A stretch of DNA of 64,000 nt from Alphaproteobacteria bacterium (GTDB lineage Bacteria > Pseudomonadota > Alphaproteobacteria > Reyranellales > Reyranellaceae), in assembly GCA_019635875.1 (NCBI GenBank), contig JAHBYP010000009.1, positions 1 to 64,000 on the forward strand, given 5' to 3'. A model generated the notes under the pieces. That model had not been told where the DNA came from and did not search any database. It was given only the letters and a program-made list of their open reading frames with translations. Within the stretch, counting starts at the first letter, position 1; each line of letters starts with the position of its first letter. A program made the translations under genes and the position numbers. Positions 24,739-33,728 of this stretch are shown one piece after another.

Positions 24739-26435
24739 TGCAGCCCCATCATCGTGGCGAGCGCGTTCTGCCCGCCGCCCACCTCGGTGTCCGCCAGCAC
24801 GGCCGCGCCCTGCACCGCCGTCGGCGCCAGCTCGGCGGCCTTCTGCGCCGCGATCTCCTGAGCGCGCTGGGCGCGGATCGCGGCGACCGCGTCAGCATCG
24901 CGGATCATGTCCGGCGGCGCGTTGAGCATGTCGGCGTAGACCTCGGTGGCCCGGTCCTGGTCGATCTTGTCGAGCACGGCGGGATTGACCGCCGCCTGGT
25001 TGCCGACGAACGCCAGCAGCCGCTCGATGCTGGTCAGGCCGACCGACTTCTGCGCCTGGGCCAGGATCGAGATGTACTCGAACTGCAGATCGGCGCCCGA
25101 CTCCATCAGCTCGCGCGGCGGCACCGGCAGGCGGTTGCGGCTGGCGAGGATCCCGATCACGCGGCGCAGGCAGCGGTCGAGCAGCTCGTCGTGCAGGCGC
25201 TCCAGCGCCGGCCCGAGCATCAGCATCTTTTCCTCGCGCCGCTCGATCACCTCGAGGTTCTGGCGCGGCTGGATACCGTCCATCTGCGAGAGCATCAGGA
25301 ACAGGTCCTCGTAGAACGCCCGGCTGATGCTCTGGCGCACTTCCTTCTGCGCCTCGCGCACGGCCACGATGGAGCGCGCGTCGATCACGAAGGCCGGCTT
25401 GAAGGCGTCGCTGGTGTTGGTCGGCAGGAACGTCACGCCACCGGGAAGCGCGCTCATCGGCTCGTTGCGCAGAGCCACCGGCGCCTGCATCGGCGGGCGG
25501 CTCGTCTTGTCGACCAGCTCGGCGTGGCGACGGGCAAGCAGCTGCGCCGTGCGTACGTCGGGCAGCGCGTCCATGCCCGGGCTGCGGCCGTAGGCATCAT
25601 TGCCCGTCGTGGTCCAGCGCGGGCACATCGCGGGGAACTCGTCATAGCCGCGATAGCTCAGCACGCCGTCGCAGTGCGTGCCCTTCTCGTAGTAGACCGA
25701 GCGGAACGGCTTGTCTTCGGAGAGCGCGCTGTCGGCGACCCGGCCGTCATTGGGCTCGATCGCGTGCACGACCTCCTTCTCAAGGTCGAGATCGCCGCGC
25801 TTGTAGGCGGTCTGCACGTCGACGCTGGCGTTCTCCAGGCCGAAGCGCTGCACGATCTGCCCGACCGTCATCGGGAACACGCGGTAGAGCGTGTCGACGG
25901 CCAGCCGCGCCGACGAGCCGAGGTAGTATTCCCCGACCGTCAGGGCATAGCAGCGGATGTCGTCCTCGTCGTCCTCGTCGATCAGCAGCACGCCGGTGCC
26001 GAAGACGCCGAGCTCCTCGTAGACCGAACCCAGCGCGTTGTAGGCGTTCGAGCGCGCCAGCGTGTCGAGCACCACCTGCCGCACGTCGTCGAGCCACGCC
26101 TTGACCGCCTGCGACTGGCGGCGCTCGTCGCGCATGCCCAGCGTGAAGCGGAACCACGGCCGCGCCGGCGAGGTGACGCCGGACATCATGCCCGCGGCGA
26201 AGGAGCGTGCGGCCAGCGCGGCGGTGGGGTCGAGGATCGCGGTGTTGAGCTTGTCGCCCTTGCCGCCCTGGTTGGGCGTCACGAGGAACCGGCCGCGCCG
26301 GGGGAGGATGAACTTGGCGAGTTCCTGATAGTGCGTGAACCACGACACGCGCTCCCGATCAAGCGCGGCCAGGCGGCGGTCGCACTGCTTGCGCAGCTTG
26401 GCGATCTGCTGACTGTCGCGGCTGTACGCTGCCAC
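24735..26435 (-). CDS. Portal protein (head-tail connector, Bbp/T7 gp8 type)
   Basis: A 566-aa portal of the podovirus head-tail connector family. Characteristic segments are RERVSWFTHYQELAKFILPR, LDPTAALAARSFAAGMMSGV, YEELGVFGTGVLLIDEDDE and the late IDARSIVAVREAQKEVRQSI. The dodecameric portal is the DNA entry point and packs against the terminase. The start is GTG at 26435 with GGAGG six bases upstream. It is coupled to the glycosyltransferase gene downstream. Confidence 0.9.
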   Translation of the reverse strand: MAAYSRDSQQIAKLRKQCDRRLAALDRERVSWFTHYQELAKFILPRRGRFLVTPNQGGKGDKLNTAILDPTAALAARSFAAGMMSGVTSPARPWFRFTLGMRDERRQSQAVKAWLDDVRQVVLDTLARSNAYNALGSVYEELGVFGTGVLLIDEDDEDDIRCYALTVGEYYLGSSARLAVDTLYRVFPMTVGQIVQRFGLENASVDVQTAYKRGDLDLEKEVVHAIEPNDGRVADSALSEDKPFRSVYYEKGTHCDGVLSYRGYDEFPAMCPRWTTTGNDAYGRSPGMDALPDVRTAQLLARRHAELVDKTSRPPMQAPVALRNEPMSALPGGVTFLPTNTSDAFKPAFVIDARSIVAVREAQKEVRQSISRAFYEDLFLMLSQMDGIQPRQNLEVIERREEKMLMLGPALERLHDELLDRCLRRVIGILASRNRLPVPPRELMESGADLQFEYISILAQAQKSVGLTSIERLLAFVGNQAAVNPAVLDKIDQDRATEVYADMLNAPPDMIRDADAVAAIRAQRAQEIAAQKAAELAPTAVQGAAVLADTEVGGGQNALATMMGLQ

Positions 26436-26519
26436 TGTCGACCTCCAGACGGGTCCGGCGCCCCGCCCTTACGCGACTACGCTACTGACGGCCGCCGGGC
26501 CGCCGCGCCCCCCGCAACG

Positions 26520-26735
26520 CTACTGACCCAAAAGAACCTTCCCGCCCGTCGTGCTGGCCCTCGACGTGTCGCCGCCGGGCCCGGTCAGGATGGTCGAGCT
26601 GTAGCCCTGAGCACCGATCGCCTTGCGCTTGGCCGATGCGCGCGCCTGCTGCACGCCGGGATCGACGTCGGTAGGCGGGTCCGGCGGCGGAGCGGGAACC
26701 GGCGGTACGGCCGGCGCTTTCGGGAAGAAGCACAT
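26520..26735 (-). CDS. Small conserved phage protein (71 aa)
   Basis: A protein starting MCFFPKAPAVPPVPAPPPDP and ending TTGGKVLLGQ. This combination of a Cys/Phe start, a proline-rich N-terminus and a final TTGxKxLLG motif is common in small proteins next to the portal gene of podophages. Function is unknown. It lies between terminase and portal, with 80-base gaps on both sides. Confidence 0.7.
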   Translation of the reverse strand: MCFFPKAPAVPPVPAPPPDPPTDVDPGVQQARASAKRKAIGAQGYSSTILTGPGGDTSRASTTGGKVLLGQ

Positions 26736-26815
26736 GGCGGCAAAATACCGCCCGGCCGCGCAACGGCCTATTTTCCCACCCAGCGTCGTAAGCCTATGAA
26801 ATCGCTTTCGATTGG

Positions 26816-28318
26816 CTAGATGGCCGCCAGCGGGTCGTAGTCAACCTGCACGCGGCCGGGCTGGCCGATGTGGATTCCGGCATACGCGCCGTGCCTAGGC
26901 TGCACCGGATAGGCGAAAGTCAGCGCCAGCGCGTCGCCCATGTCGGGCGAGGCCAGCCCGCGCTTCTTCATGTCCTCTTTCTTCTCGAGCTGGATTTCAT
27001 CGCGGCTGTTGAAGCCGTACTCCGGGCCAGTCAGATCGTCCGCCAACTCGGCGTCGTCTGGAATCGCGCCGTCCTTCAACCACTCGCGCGCGTTGCCCCA
27101 CATCTCGGCGCGCTTGTTGGCGTACTTGGCCGTGACGTTGTTGACCCGCGTGCCATCGGAGGCGCCGCCGAACTCGACGCCCATCACGCCGTAGGTGTTC
27201 AGCTGGGCCAGGCGGTCGACCACGCCCGCCCCCATGCCCATGTCGATGAAGATCGCGTCGGCATGGTGCGTGCGCGCCGCCTCGGCGATGCGAGCCGCCA
27301 CCTGCATCAGGTCGGGGATGCGCATGCGGATGGGCGGGATGGTGCGCGCGTCGCGGCCGCGGCGGAAGAAGATCACCGTGCGGTCATCGCCACCGCGCGC
27401 GATGTCGCAACCCATCACCAGCGCATCCGAGAGCATGGAGCGCGCCTCTTCCTTGCGCGCCTTCTCGACCCTGTCGGACGGGATGAACTGGCTGTCGCCG
27501 GCGCGCGGGAACTCGCCCTTGATGCGCTTGCGGGCGAAGTCGCTGTCCTCGCCGTAGTCGTCGATCCATTGCTGAATCTGCGCCTTGTTGGTGCCGGGCA
27601 CGGTGCGACTGTCGATCTGCCGACAGGACCAGCGGGCGCGATACCTGCCGAAGCACTCACGGAAGCGGCCGGTGTTCTGCGTCGGGTTGCCGAACACCAC
27701 CCAGATGATCTCGGTCTCGGCATCGGTGAGCGCGCCCTCGGAGACTTCCCAGATCGAGTCGTCGATCGACGAGGCCTCGTCGAACAGCAGCACGATGCGC
27801 TTGCGCAGATTGTGCAGGCCGGCGAAGGCCTCGGTGTTGTTCGCCGACCAGGTCATGCGATCGCCGCGCCAGGTCTTCGACCGGCCTTTCTCCCGGCTGG
27901 TGATCGCCGTCTCGGTGATCTCGAACAGCTCGCTGCCGATCATCATGTTGAACCACTTCACCACCTGCGGCCAGGTCTTGGTCCGGAGCTGCTGTTCGGT
28001 GTTGGCGGTGATCGCGGTGATCGCATCCTCGAAGGTCGCCAGCGCCCACAGCTTGATCCACGCCATCAGCGCCGACTTGCCGATGCCGTGGCCCGAGGCG
28101 ACGGCGATGCGGATCACCTCCCAGACGTTGGCCGCGGCGTTGGCCTTCAGCCGGTCGCCGATCTCGCGCAGGACGTCGCGCTGCCACTCGCGCGGCCCCG
28201 CTTCGTGCTCGAGCGGCCCAGGCTCCCCCCAGGGGAAGGCGTACTCAACGAAGCCGAGCGGGTCGCGCGTGTAGCTGCCAAAGCGCTCGGTGACTTCGTC
28301 GGCCTCGGCTTCGGTCAT
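26816..28318 (-). CDS. Terminase large subunit
   Basis: A 500-aa packaging motor. The ATPase domain has a Walker A-like motif, ASGHGIGKSAL, near residue 70, and a Walker B motif, RIVLLFDEAS, near residue 175. The nuclease domain begins with MGCDIARGGDD near residue 297, whose Asp is a metal ligand, and contains IFIDMGMGAG and a late SPDMGDALALTFA. It cuts and translocates phage DNA into the prohead. It overlaps the small subunit gene by four bases. Confidence 0.93.
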   Translation of the reverse strand: MTEAEADEVTERFGSYTRDPLGFVEYAFPWGEPGPLEHEAGPREWQRDVLREIGDRLKANAAANVWEVIRIAVASGHGIGKSALMAWIKLWALATFEDAITAITANTEQQLRTKTWPQVVKWFNMMIGSELFEITETAITSREKGRSKTWRGDRMTWSANNTEAFAGLHNLRKRIVLLFDEASSIDDSIWEVSEGALTDAETEIIWVVFGNPTQNTGRFRECFGRYRARWSCRQIDSRTVPGTNKAQIQQWIDDYGEDSDFARKRIKGEFPRAGDSQFIPSDRVEKARKEEARSMLSDALVMGCDIARGGDDRTVIFFRRGRDARTIPPIRMRIPDLMQVAARIAEAARTHHADAIFIDMGMGAGVVDRLAQLNTYGVMGVEFGGASDGTRVNNVTAKYANKRAEMWGNAREWLKDGAIPDDAELADDLTGPEYGFNSRDEIQLEKKEDMKKRGLASPDMGDALALTFAYPVQPRHGAYAGIHIGQPGRVQVDYDPLAAI

Positions 28319-28704
28319 TTCGTCGGCACCCTCTTCCGCGCGCGCGCCAGCCGATCGGCGATGCTGCCGCGCAGGTCGACCTCGCTGCGGTCGACGAACA
28401 TGCCCATGGTCTTGCCGAGCCAGCCCCAGGCGCTCACGCGCGCGCCGTGGGTGGTGTTGTCGCCTTCGCGATTGGCTTCCTTCAGCAGGCCCACGATCAC
28501 CATCTGCTGCGTCAGCTCGGTCTTTTCGGCGAGCTTGGCGCGGCCTTCGGCAACCGCCGCCTGAACCTTAATATTCGCCAATAGCTGCGCCGCGCCCTGA
28601 CTCGCCGTCTTGGCGCTGTACCCCGCGCGAATCGCCGCCTGCGTGGCGTTCAGGTCGATCAGATACTCGGCGACGAACCGCTCTTGTTTCGGGGTCAGGG
28701 GCAT
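28315..28704 (-). CDS. Terminase small subunit
   Basis: A 129-aa protein of the Terminase_2 type: LTPKQERFVAEYLIDLNATQ, AAIRAGYSAKTASQGAAQLL and a basic C-terminus. The N-terminal helix-turn-helix recognises phage DNA for packaging. It precedes the large subunit with an ATGA overlap. Its start shares one base with the upstream stop. Confidence 0.9.
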   Translation of the reverse strand: MPLTPKQERFVAEYLIDLNATQAAIRAGYSAKTASQGAAQLLANIKVQAAVAEGRAKLAEKTELTQQMVIVGLLKEANREGDNTTHGARVSAWGWLGKTMGMFVDRSEVDLRGSIADRLARARKRVPTK

Positions 28705-29090
28705 CAGAACCGCCCCGCAGCCGTGACGGCCGCGAGATAGTCCCGCGCCGGGGATCGCTCCACCTCACCGGCGCGCGGCAGAATTCGGCCCATCGCGCCC
28801 CGCTTGAACCGAGGCCTGGACCAACTCGTCCAGCGCCACCGATCGCCGACCATCACGCCCATCAGGCGCACCTTGAAGCCGCCGCGCGCGTTCGAGCCCC
28901 ATATCACCAACTCGTCGGCGTCTTGCAGCATCCTGATCGCGAGCCTGACCGTGTCGATGTTCACTCCCACGGCCTGCGCCATGTCACCAAGCGTCGGGCA
29001 CGGCTCACCGGCCGCGCGTGCGATCAGGTGGCGCACCTCGTCGAGCACCGCGCTGGCCGGGACTGCGGGCGGGCGGCCGCGGGGGAGCAT
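28704..29090 (-). CDS. Winged-helix DNA-binding protein
   Basis: A 128-aa protein whose first 70 residues look like a winged helix: SAVLDEVRHLIARAAGE, then PTLGDMAQAVGVNIDTVRLA as the recognition helix region. The C-terminal half is basic. It sits between the replication initiator and the terminase small subunit, overlapping both. It may regulate replication or late expression, but the role is not shown. The start is the ATG at 29090, because the longer frame runs into the upstream gene. Confidence 0.65.
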   Translation of the reverse strand: MLPRGRPPAVPASAVLDEVRHLIARAAGEPCPTLGDMAQAVGVNIDTVRLAIRMLQDADELVIWGSNARGGFKVRLMGVMVGDRWRWTSWSRPRFKRGAMGRILPRAGEVERSPARDYLAAVTAAGRF

Positions 29091-30073
29091 CAGGCGGCGT
29101 CCTTGCGCCGATCGGGACGCGGCCCCCAGTGGTCGCGCCACTTCCACGCCTCGTCCCAAGTGCCGCGCTCGGCGTAGAGCCGCTCGAGCATCGCGCGCAA
29201 CGGGCCATCGTCCGCCGATCCGTCGCCCGAGGCGTCCGGCAGCGGCGTGGTGTTGCGAGCCTTTGCTGCCGCGACGGCCTCCGCGAACCAGCCGAAGCCG
29301 CGCGGTGGTTTGGATTTGGCCTGCAATTTCAGGCACTCGCCGTCGATCGCCGGCAGCACGTCGCGCTCCAGATCGGCGCCCTCGGCAAGCCAGGCATCGA
29401 TCTGCCCGAGGCTGGCCGTGAGCGAGGGATAGGCGCGCAAGTCGTTGCCGATGCTGGGGAAATGCTTCTCGACCAGCGCCAGACATCGGCCGCGCGGATC
29501 TCGGCGCAGGAACGCCGGCATGGGTCCGGGATCGCCGCTGGGCGAGGGCGGCGGAGGCGGGTCGGCGACCGAGCTCGGTTGCGCGGGTTCGGGACTCCCC
29601 CTCTGCCCTTGAGGTTCTGGCTTCTGGCCTCTGGCCTCTGGCATATGGGCTTTATGGGGGGGGTTAACCCCATTGCCGCCTTTTGGGTTATCCGGCGGCT
29701 TATCGTTGCCCTTAAGAGTGGGGTTGCCGCCACGGCCTCCGTTCTCGGCGTCCTTCTCGGCCTTGGCCTTATCCCTGACCATGCGACGGCTGAAGATCAC
29801 GCCCTTGTCCGTCACGCTATAGACGCCGGCCAGCTTCAGCTCATCCAGCAGCTTCTTCACCTCGCGCTCGCTGCCCCCCAGGAGCGATGCGAGCTGGGCC
29901 GTCGTCGGCACGGTGCCCTTGACCACCAAGTGGCCGAACGGCTCGGCTTCCTGCATCAGGCTCAGCAAGTCGATCCATAAGCCGCGCGCCGCGAACCCGC
30001 ACATGCGCAGCGCAGGGTCCGCGCGCCAGTCCGCGCCATACCACTTGATCCAGGGCTTTCGTGCTGCGCTCAC
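29090..30073 (-). CDS. Replication initiation / helicase-loader-type protein
   Basis: A 327-aa protein. The first 110 residues resemble the phage replisome-organiser N-terminal domain: KPWIKWYGADWRADPALRMC, ARGLWIDLLSLMQEA, and a winged helix with TTAQLASLLGGSEREVKKLL. A low-complexity, Pro/Gly/Asn-rich linker follows, and the C-terminal domain (SLGQIDAWLAEGADLERDVL) resembles O-type replication proteins. It would bind the phage origin and recruit the DnaB-type helicase encoded just upstream. I chose the GTG at 30073, which overlaps the helicase stop (GTGA). Confidence 0.8.
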   Translation of the reverse strand: MSAARKPWIKWYGADWRADPALRMCGFAARGLWIDLLSLMQEAEPFGHLVVKGTVPTTAQLASLLGGSEREVKKLLDELKLAGVYSVTDKGVIFSRRMVRDKAKAEKDAENGGRGGNPTLKGNDKPPDNPKGGNGVNPPHKAHMPEARGQKPEPQGQRGSPEPAQPSSVADPPPPPSPSGDPGPMPAFLRRDPRGRCLALVEKHFPSIGNDLRAYPSLTASLGQIDAWLAEGADLERDVLPAIDGECLKLQAKSKPPRGFGWFAEAVAAAKARNTTPLPDASGDGSADDGPLRAMLERLYAERGTWDEAWKWRDHWGPRPDRRKDAA

Positions 30074-31515
30074 ATCAGCCCTCCATCGTGGAACTGCGTT
30101 CGCACGCCATCCCAGCGGCAATGCGCGGTGAAAGGCGCCTCGCCGTCGCGCTGCTTGGCGACGATGATCTCGGCCTTGCCGCGGGCGTTCTCGAGCCGGG
30201 ACAGATGCTCCATCTCGTCGGCGACGGTCGGCGGCTTGCCGCCCCTGCCGGCCGGCTTCGACCGGGCGAGGTAGTATTCCTCGCGGTAGACGAACAGCAC
30301 GGCGTTGGCGTCCTGCTCGATCGAGCCCGACTCGCGCAGATCGCCCAGGTCGGGCCGCTTGTCGTCGCGCACGTTGACGCCGCGGTTGATCTGGCTGAGC
30401 ACGATCAGGGCAATGCCGAGTTCCTGCGCCAGCCCCTTGAGCGCGCGGGTCATCTGGCCCAGCTCCTCGGCGCGCGTGCCGGCGCGGCGCAGGCCATCGT
30501 CGGGCTGCATGAGCTGCAGGTAATCGACGATCGCCAGGCCGATGCCGTGCTGGCGCTTGAGCCGGCGCAGGCGGGAGCGGATCTGAGCCACCGACAGGCC
30601 CGGCGTGTCGTCGAGCCACATCGGGCGCCCCTTGAGTGCCCGGGCGGCGCCGTCGATCCGGTTGTACTCGCCCTGACTGATATCGCCATCCTTGATGCGC
30701 GTGCTGCTGATGCCGCTGTGGCGCGCCAGCCGGCGGGTTGCCCACTGACCGCTCGACATCTCCATGGCGAAGATGCCGACGCCGACGCCGCGCAGCTCGT
30801 TCGCCTCGGCGATGTTGTCGGCCAGGGCCGACTTGCCCGAGCTGGTGGCGCCGGCGATGTAGACCACGTCGCCCGGCTCGATCCTGAGCTTGGCGTCGAG
30901 CTCGCGCAGGCCGGTGACGATGCGCCTGGACTGGCGCTCCCGGTCCGGCAGGTCCCTGTCCCGCATCGCCGCGTCGGCGGCCAGCAGGGCGCCTTCCGTG
31001 CTGTCCTGCGCCCCCACGACGCGATCGGTGGCATGGCCCGACGTGTCGATCCCCGCCAGCATCGACTCGGCCTCGGCTACCAGCTCGCGCGCCGGCCGGT
31101 CGCCCGGCTCGTGCGCCGCGGCAATGATGGCGTTGCCGATGTCGCACAGCTGCCGGCGATGATGGAGGCTCACCAGCCGCTGGCCGTAGTCGGCCGCGTC
31201 GAGCGTGTGGATCGCCGCCATCGCCAGCTTGGCGAGATAGCCGACCGGAGTAATGCCGGTGCCCTTGAAGTCGCCTTCGGCCAGCATGCCGGCCACCATG
31301 TTGGGCGTGGCGACCACCTTGCGGTCGACCAGGCCGCGACAGGCGGCGAAGATCATGCCGTGCAACGGGTCGGCGAAGTGGTCGGGACGCAGGAAGTCGA
31401 GCGCGTGCATGGCGCCGTTGTCGACCAGGATCACGCCGAGCACGGCCTGTTCCATGGCGAAATCGTGCGGGGCCTCGCGATCCCCCGCCGCGTTGAGCCA
31501 GGCGACGTTGCTCAT
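30070..31515 (-). CDS. Replicative DNA helicase, DnaB-like
   Basis: A 481-aa DnaB-family helicase. The N-terminal primase-interaction domain (about 12-120) has EQAVLGVILVDNGAMHAL. The RecA-like motor has Walker A GATSSGKSAL near residue 208, GIFAMEMSSGQ, and Walker B LAIVDYLQLMQP. It ends with SGSIEQDANAVLFVYREE and the motif for the arginine finger region. It unwinds phage DNA ahead of the fork. The start at 31515 overlaps the MT-A70 gene; a longer frame has no better site. Confidence 0.92.
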   Translation of the reverse strand: MSNVAWLNAAGDREAPHDFAMEQAVLGVILVDNGAMHALDFLRPDHFADPLHGMIFAACRGLVDRKVVATPNMVAGMLAEGDFKGTGITPVGYLAKLAMAAIHTLDAADYGQRLVSLHHRRQLCDIGNAIIAAAHEPGDRPARELVAEAESMLAGIDTSGHATDRVVGAQDSTEGALLAADAAMRDRDLPDRERQSRRIVTGLRELDAKLRIEPGDVVYIAGATSSGKSALADNIAEANELRGVGVGIFAMEMSSGQWATRRLARHSGISSTRIKDGDISQGEYNRIDGAARALKGRPMWLDDTPGLSVAQIRSRLRRLKRQHGIGLAIVDYLQLMQPDDGLRRAGTRAEELGQMTRALKGLAQELGIALIVLSQINRGVNVRDDKRPDLGDLRESGSIEQDANAVLFVYREEYYLARSKPAGRGGKPPTVADEMEHLSRLENARGKAEIIVAKQRDGEAPFTAHCRWDGVRTQFHDGGLM

Positions 31516-32150
31516 GCTGCCGCCTTGGCCGGCGCGAACCGGTCTGTTTCGAGCCCCCACACGGTCCATCCCGGCCTTTGCTGTCGGGCGAACAGCTCGA
31601 GGTAGGGGCCGGCGGCGTACTCGACGGCACGACGGTAGAACTCGTCCGGCTTGCGGCTGTGCTCGCGCACCGGGGCAAGGATGACCTCGCGCACCGACTT
31701 GCTGAGCCGCTTGGCGTTGCCGCGCCTGCCCAGCACCACGAACTCGGCGTTCTTGCGCGTCGTCAGGCCCAGCCCGACGTGCAGGTCACTTTCCAGCAGC
31801 CGCACGACCGAGAACTGGCGCGCGTCGATGGTCTTGCGCAGCTTGATCCAGGTGAAGGCGACCGAGGATGGCTTGAAGCCCCACGCCTTCATGATCGGCA
31901 GATGCTTGCCCTCGACGAACAGCGGGCCGGTGATCCAGAGCATCAGGTGCGCGTCGTCGGCGGCCAGATTACGCACCGGCAAAGCGGCAATGTCGTCTAC
32001 GCCCATCACGCGGTAGTGCTTCTCGGCATCGCGCCGGCTCGTCCAGTTGGACATCTGCAGGGCGGTGCGCGCGCGGAAGTGCCACGGCGGATCGGCCGCG
32101 ATCAGCCCGAAGTGCCGGCGCGGCAGGCCGGTGAACGGGTCGCCCGTCAC
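31512..32150 (-). CDS. MT-A70-family DNA adenine methyltransferase
   Basis: A 212-aa protein with the MT-A70 catalytic motif DPPW at residues 20-23, followed by MSNWTSRRDAEKHYRVM and LMLWITGPLFVEG. The final third has EVILAPVREHSRKPDEFYRR, typical of the group. These enzymes make N6-methyladenine in DNA and in phages often protect against host restriction or mark replicated DNA. It overlaps the helicase downstream and the RuvC-like gene upstream by four bases. Confidence 0.87.
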   Translation of the reverse strand: MTGDPFTGLPRRHFGLIAADPPWHFRARTALQMSNWTSRRDAEKHYRVMGVDDIAALPVRNLAADDAHLMLWITGPLFVEGKHLPIMKAWGFKPSSVAFTWIKLRKTIDARQFSVVRLLESDLHVGLGLTTRKNAEFVVLGRRGNAKRLSKSVREVILAPVREHSRKPDEFYRRAVEYAAGPYLELFARQQRPGWTVWGLETDRFAPAKAAA

Positions 32151-32659
32151 GCCGCCCTCCCCAGCCCGCGATCCCAGCCGGGGGCGCGGCCGTGCGCGTG
32201 CAGGACGTGCGAGAGGATGCCGATGGCGTCACCCTCGTGATCGGTGCGCACGAGGATCCCGAGCTGCCGGCAGCGCGCCATCACCTGGTGCTTGTCGGCA
32301 CGGCCCGAGCCGGTGAACGACTTCTTCCACGTCGGCACGGCGACTTCCTCGCAATCGACGCCGGCGTGCGCCGCGCCCATTTCGGCGATCGACACCAGCC
32401 CGATCAGCAGACGCACGGTCAGCCACATGGTCTGCAGGTTCTGGCCGCGCGGCGGGATCGGCGACTCGAAGGCGATCAGCGTCGGCTTGTGGAGCTCGAT
32501 CGCCTCGCCCAGCCACAGGTCGAACGCGGCGAACCGCCCGCCGAAATCCTCGGGATCGGCCGGCCGCGGCAGCTTGTGCGTGCCGAAGATCGGCGCCGCG
32601 GCGGGGCCGCCCACCGCGAAGCCGACAGAGGTGCTTATGTCGAGCGCCAGGGCCTTCAT
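32147..32659 (-). CDS. RuvC-like Holliday-junction resolvase
   Basis: A 170-aa RNase H-fold nuclease. The first acidic motif is MKALALDISTSVGFAV, a middle acidic motif lies in TLIAFESPIPPRG, and the C-terminal motif is RTDHEGDAIGI with two acidic residues; together they form the metal site. Phage resolvases of this group resolve branched DNA before packaging. It overlaps the upstream 256-aa gene by four bases. Confidence 0.82.
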   Translation of the reverse strand: MKALALDISTSVGFAVGGPAAAPIFGTHKLPRPADPEDFGGRFAAFDLWLGEAIELHKPTLIAFESPIPPRGQNLQTMWLTVRLLIGLVSIAEMGAAHAGVDCEEVAVPTWKKSFTGSGRADKHQVMARCRQLGILVRTDHEGDAIGILSHVLHAHGRAPGWDRGLGRAA

Positions 32660-33426
32660 GCGTGCCCGGCGACGCCTTCCGCCGTCTGCACGGCGCCGGC
32701 ACCCTTGGCGTTCTGCTCGCCGACCCAGCCCTCGCGCCACAGCGCGTGCGCCTTGGCGTCGCCGTCGTAGGGATTGTCCGAAATCTCGACGCCATCGTGA
32801 TAGGCCCGCGCGCCCTCGGCGCTGTACTCGGCCTCGACCTTGGCCTTGGCCGGGTCGCCGCCGTTCTTGTACTTGCGCGCGCCGGGCGCGTTCTCGGCCA
32901 CCCAGCGGTTCCAGCCGCCGGTCCAGCGCGCGTGCTCCTCGGTGCCCGCCTGGTGCGGGTTGTTGCTCGCCGGCTCGCCGTTCTTGCCGGCGTGGTAGCC
33001 CGCCGCATCGGCGTCCATGACGTCGACGGTCTCGACGTCGGCGAACAGGTTCCATTGCGTGCCCAGCGGCGCGTTGAGCATCTTCAGCACGCGGCCGACG
33101 TTGCGGTAGTGCGAGACGACCTCGCCGGCCTCCTGCTTCTTCAGGCCCAGCGCCTCCATGATCGCCGCGACCGGCGCGCCGGCCTTCTTGGCCGCCTTCT
33201 TGATGGCCGCGAACTCGCCGCGCACGCTGGCCGTCTCGCGCAGCTTTTCCTCGAGCCGCAGATGCGCGCCCTGGATCTGGTCGATGTGATGCTGCAACGT
33301 CGCCTCGTCGAACTCGGCCGGCGGCGTCTTCGAGTTGTGCCCCTTGCCGCCGCGCGTCGGCGTGTCGACCTTCTCGGCGTCGGCGAGGCGATCCATCGCG
33401 GTCTTGGTCTTCGATCTGCGGGCCAT
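32656..33426 (-). CDS. Helical protein with two RMF/CrpP-like modules
   Basis: A 256-aa protein with an unusual layout. Residues 41-110 form a helical region (HIDQIQGAHLRLEEKL, KKAAKKAGAPVAAIMEAL) that recalls GapR/DUF2312-type coiled coils. Residues 140-180 (AAGYHAGKNGEP, NNPHQ, ARWTGGW) and 203-239 (EGARAYHDG, DNPY, ALWREGW) each carry the spacing of ribosome modulation factor: Gly-x-x-Ala-Gly, Asn/Cys-Pro, Trp-x-x-Gly-Trp. RMF dimerises ribosomes, and CrpP-like proteins share the fold. It is the first gene of the resolvase-methylase-helicase group. Function is unknown. Confidence 0.6.
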   Translation of the reverse strand: MARRSKTKTAMDRLADAEKVDTPTRGGKGHNSKTPPAEFDEATLQHHIDQIQGAHLRLEEKLRETASVRGEFAAIKKAAKKAGAPVAAIMEALGLKKQEAGEVVSHYRNVGRVLKMLNAPLGTQWNLFADVETVDVMDADAAGYHAGKNGEPASNNPHQAGTEEHARWTGGWNRWVAENAPGARKYKNGGDPAKAKVEAEYSAEGARAYHDGVEISDNPYDGDAKAHALWREGWVGEQNAKGAGAVQTAEGVAGHA

Positions 33427-33494
33427 GTCGGCTCCTTCGTGAGAGAGGGCGTCGATGCCGTCGACGCGGCGGACTCAACGCAATGTCGGGGCGG

Positions 33495-33728
33495 TCACTT
33501 CCTCCGCTTCCTCGGCAGCACCGTGATCACATGCCCGCCCGGCGCGACCACGGCGATGAGCGCGGTCTTGCCCACCAGCACGGCATGGCGCTGCGAACTG
33601 TCCGGCTGCGTCGAGAGGTGCAGCGACTTGCCGGCCGCGACGTCGGCGGTGATGCGGTCGAGGTCGGCGCCGGTCAGCTCGAGCCCGTAGCGCTGGCGGG
33701 CGCGGGTGATGGCGTGGGGTTCGGGCAT
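33495..33728 (-). CDS. Conserved small phage protein (77 aa)
   Basis: A basic protein starting MPEPHAITRARQRYGLELT, then DLDRITADVAAGKS, and ending ITVLPRKRRK. The ITRxRQRYGxxLT start and late VxTVLP motif are shared by many small phage proteins of unknown role. It abuts the next gene upstream, whose stop shares a base with this start. Confidence 0.65.
   Translation of the reverse strand: MPEPHAITRARQRYGLELTGADLDRITADVAAGKSLHLSTQPDSSQRHAVLVGKTALIAVVAPGGHVITVLPRKRRK

Noticed and set aside
20000..26435. A diversity-generating retroelement, expected because the head genes resemble BPP-1
   Set aside because: No reverse transcriptase motif was found in any frame supplied and no template/variable repeat was seen near the tail fibre.
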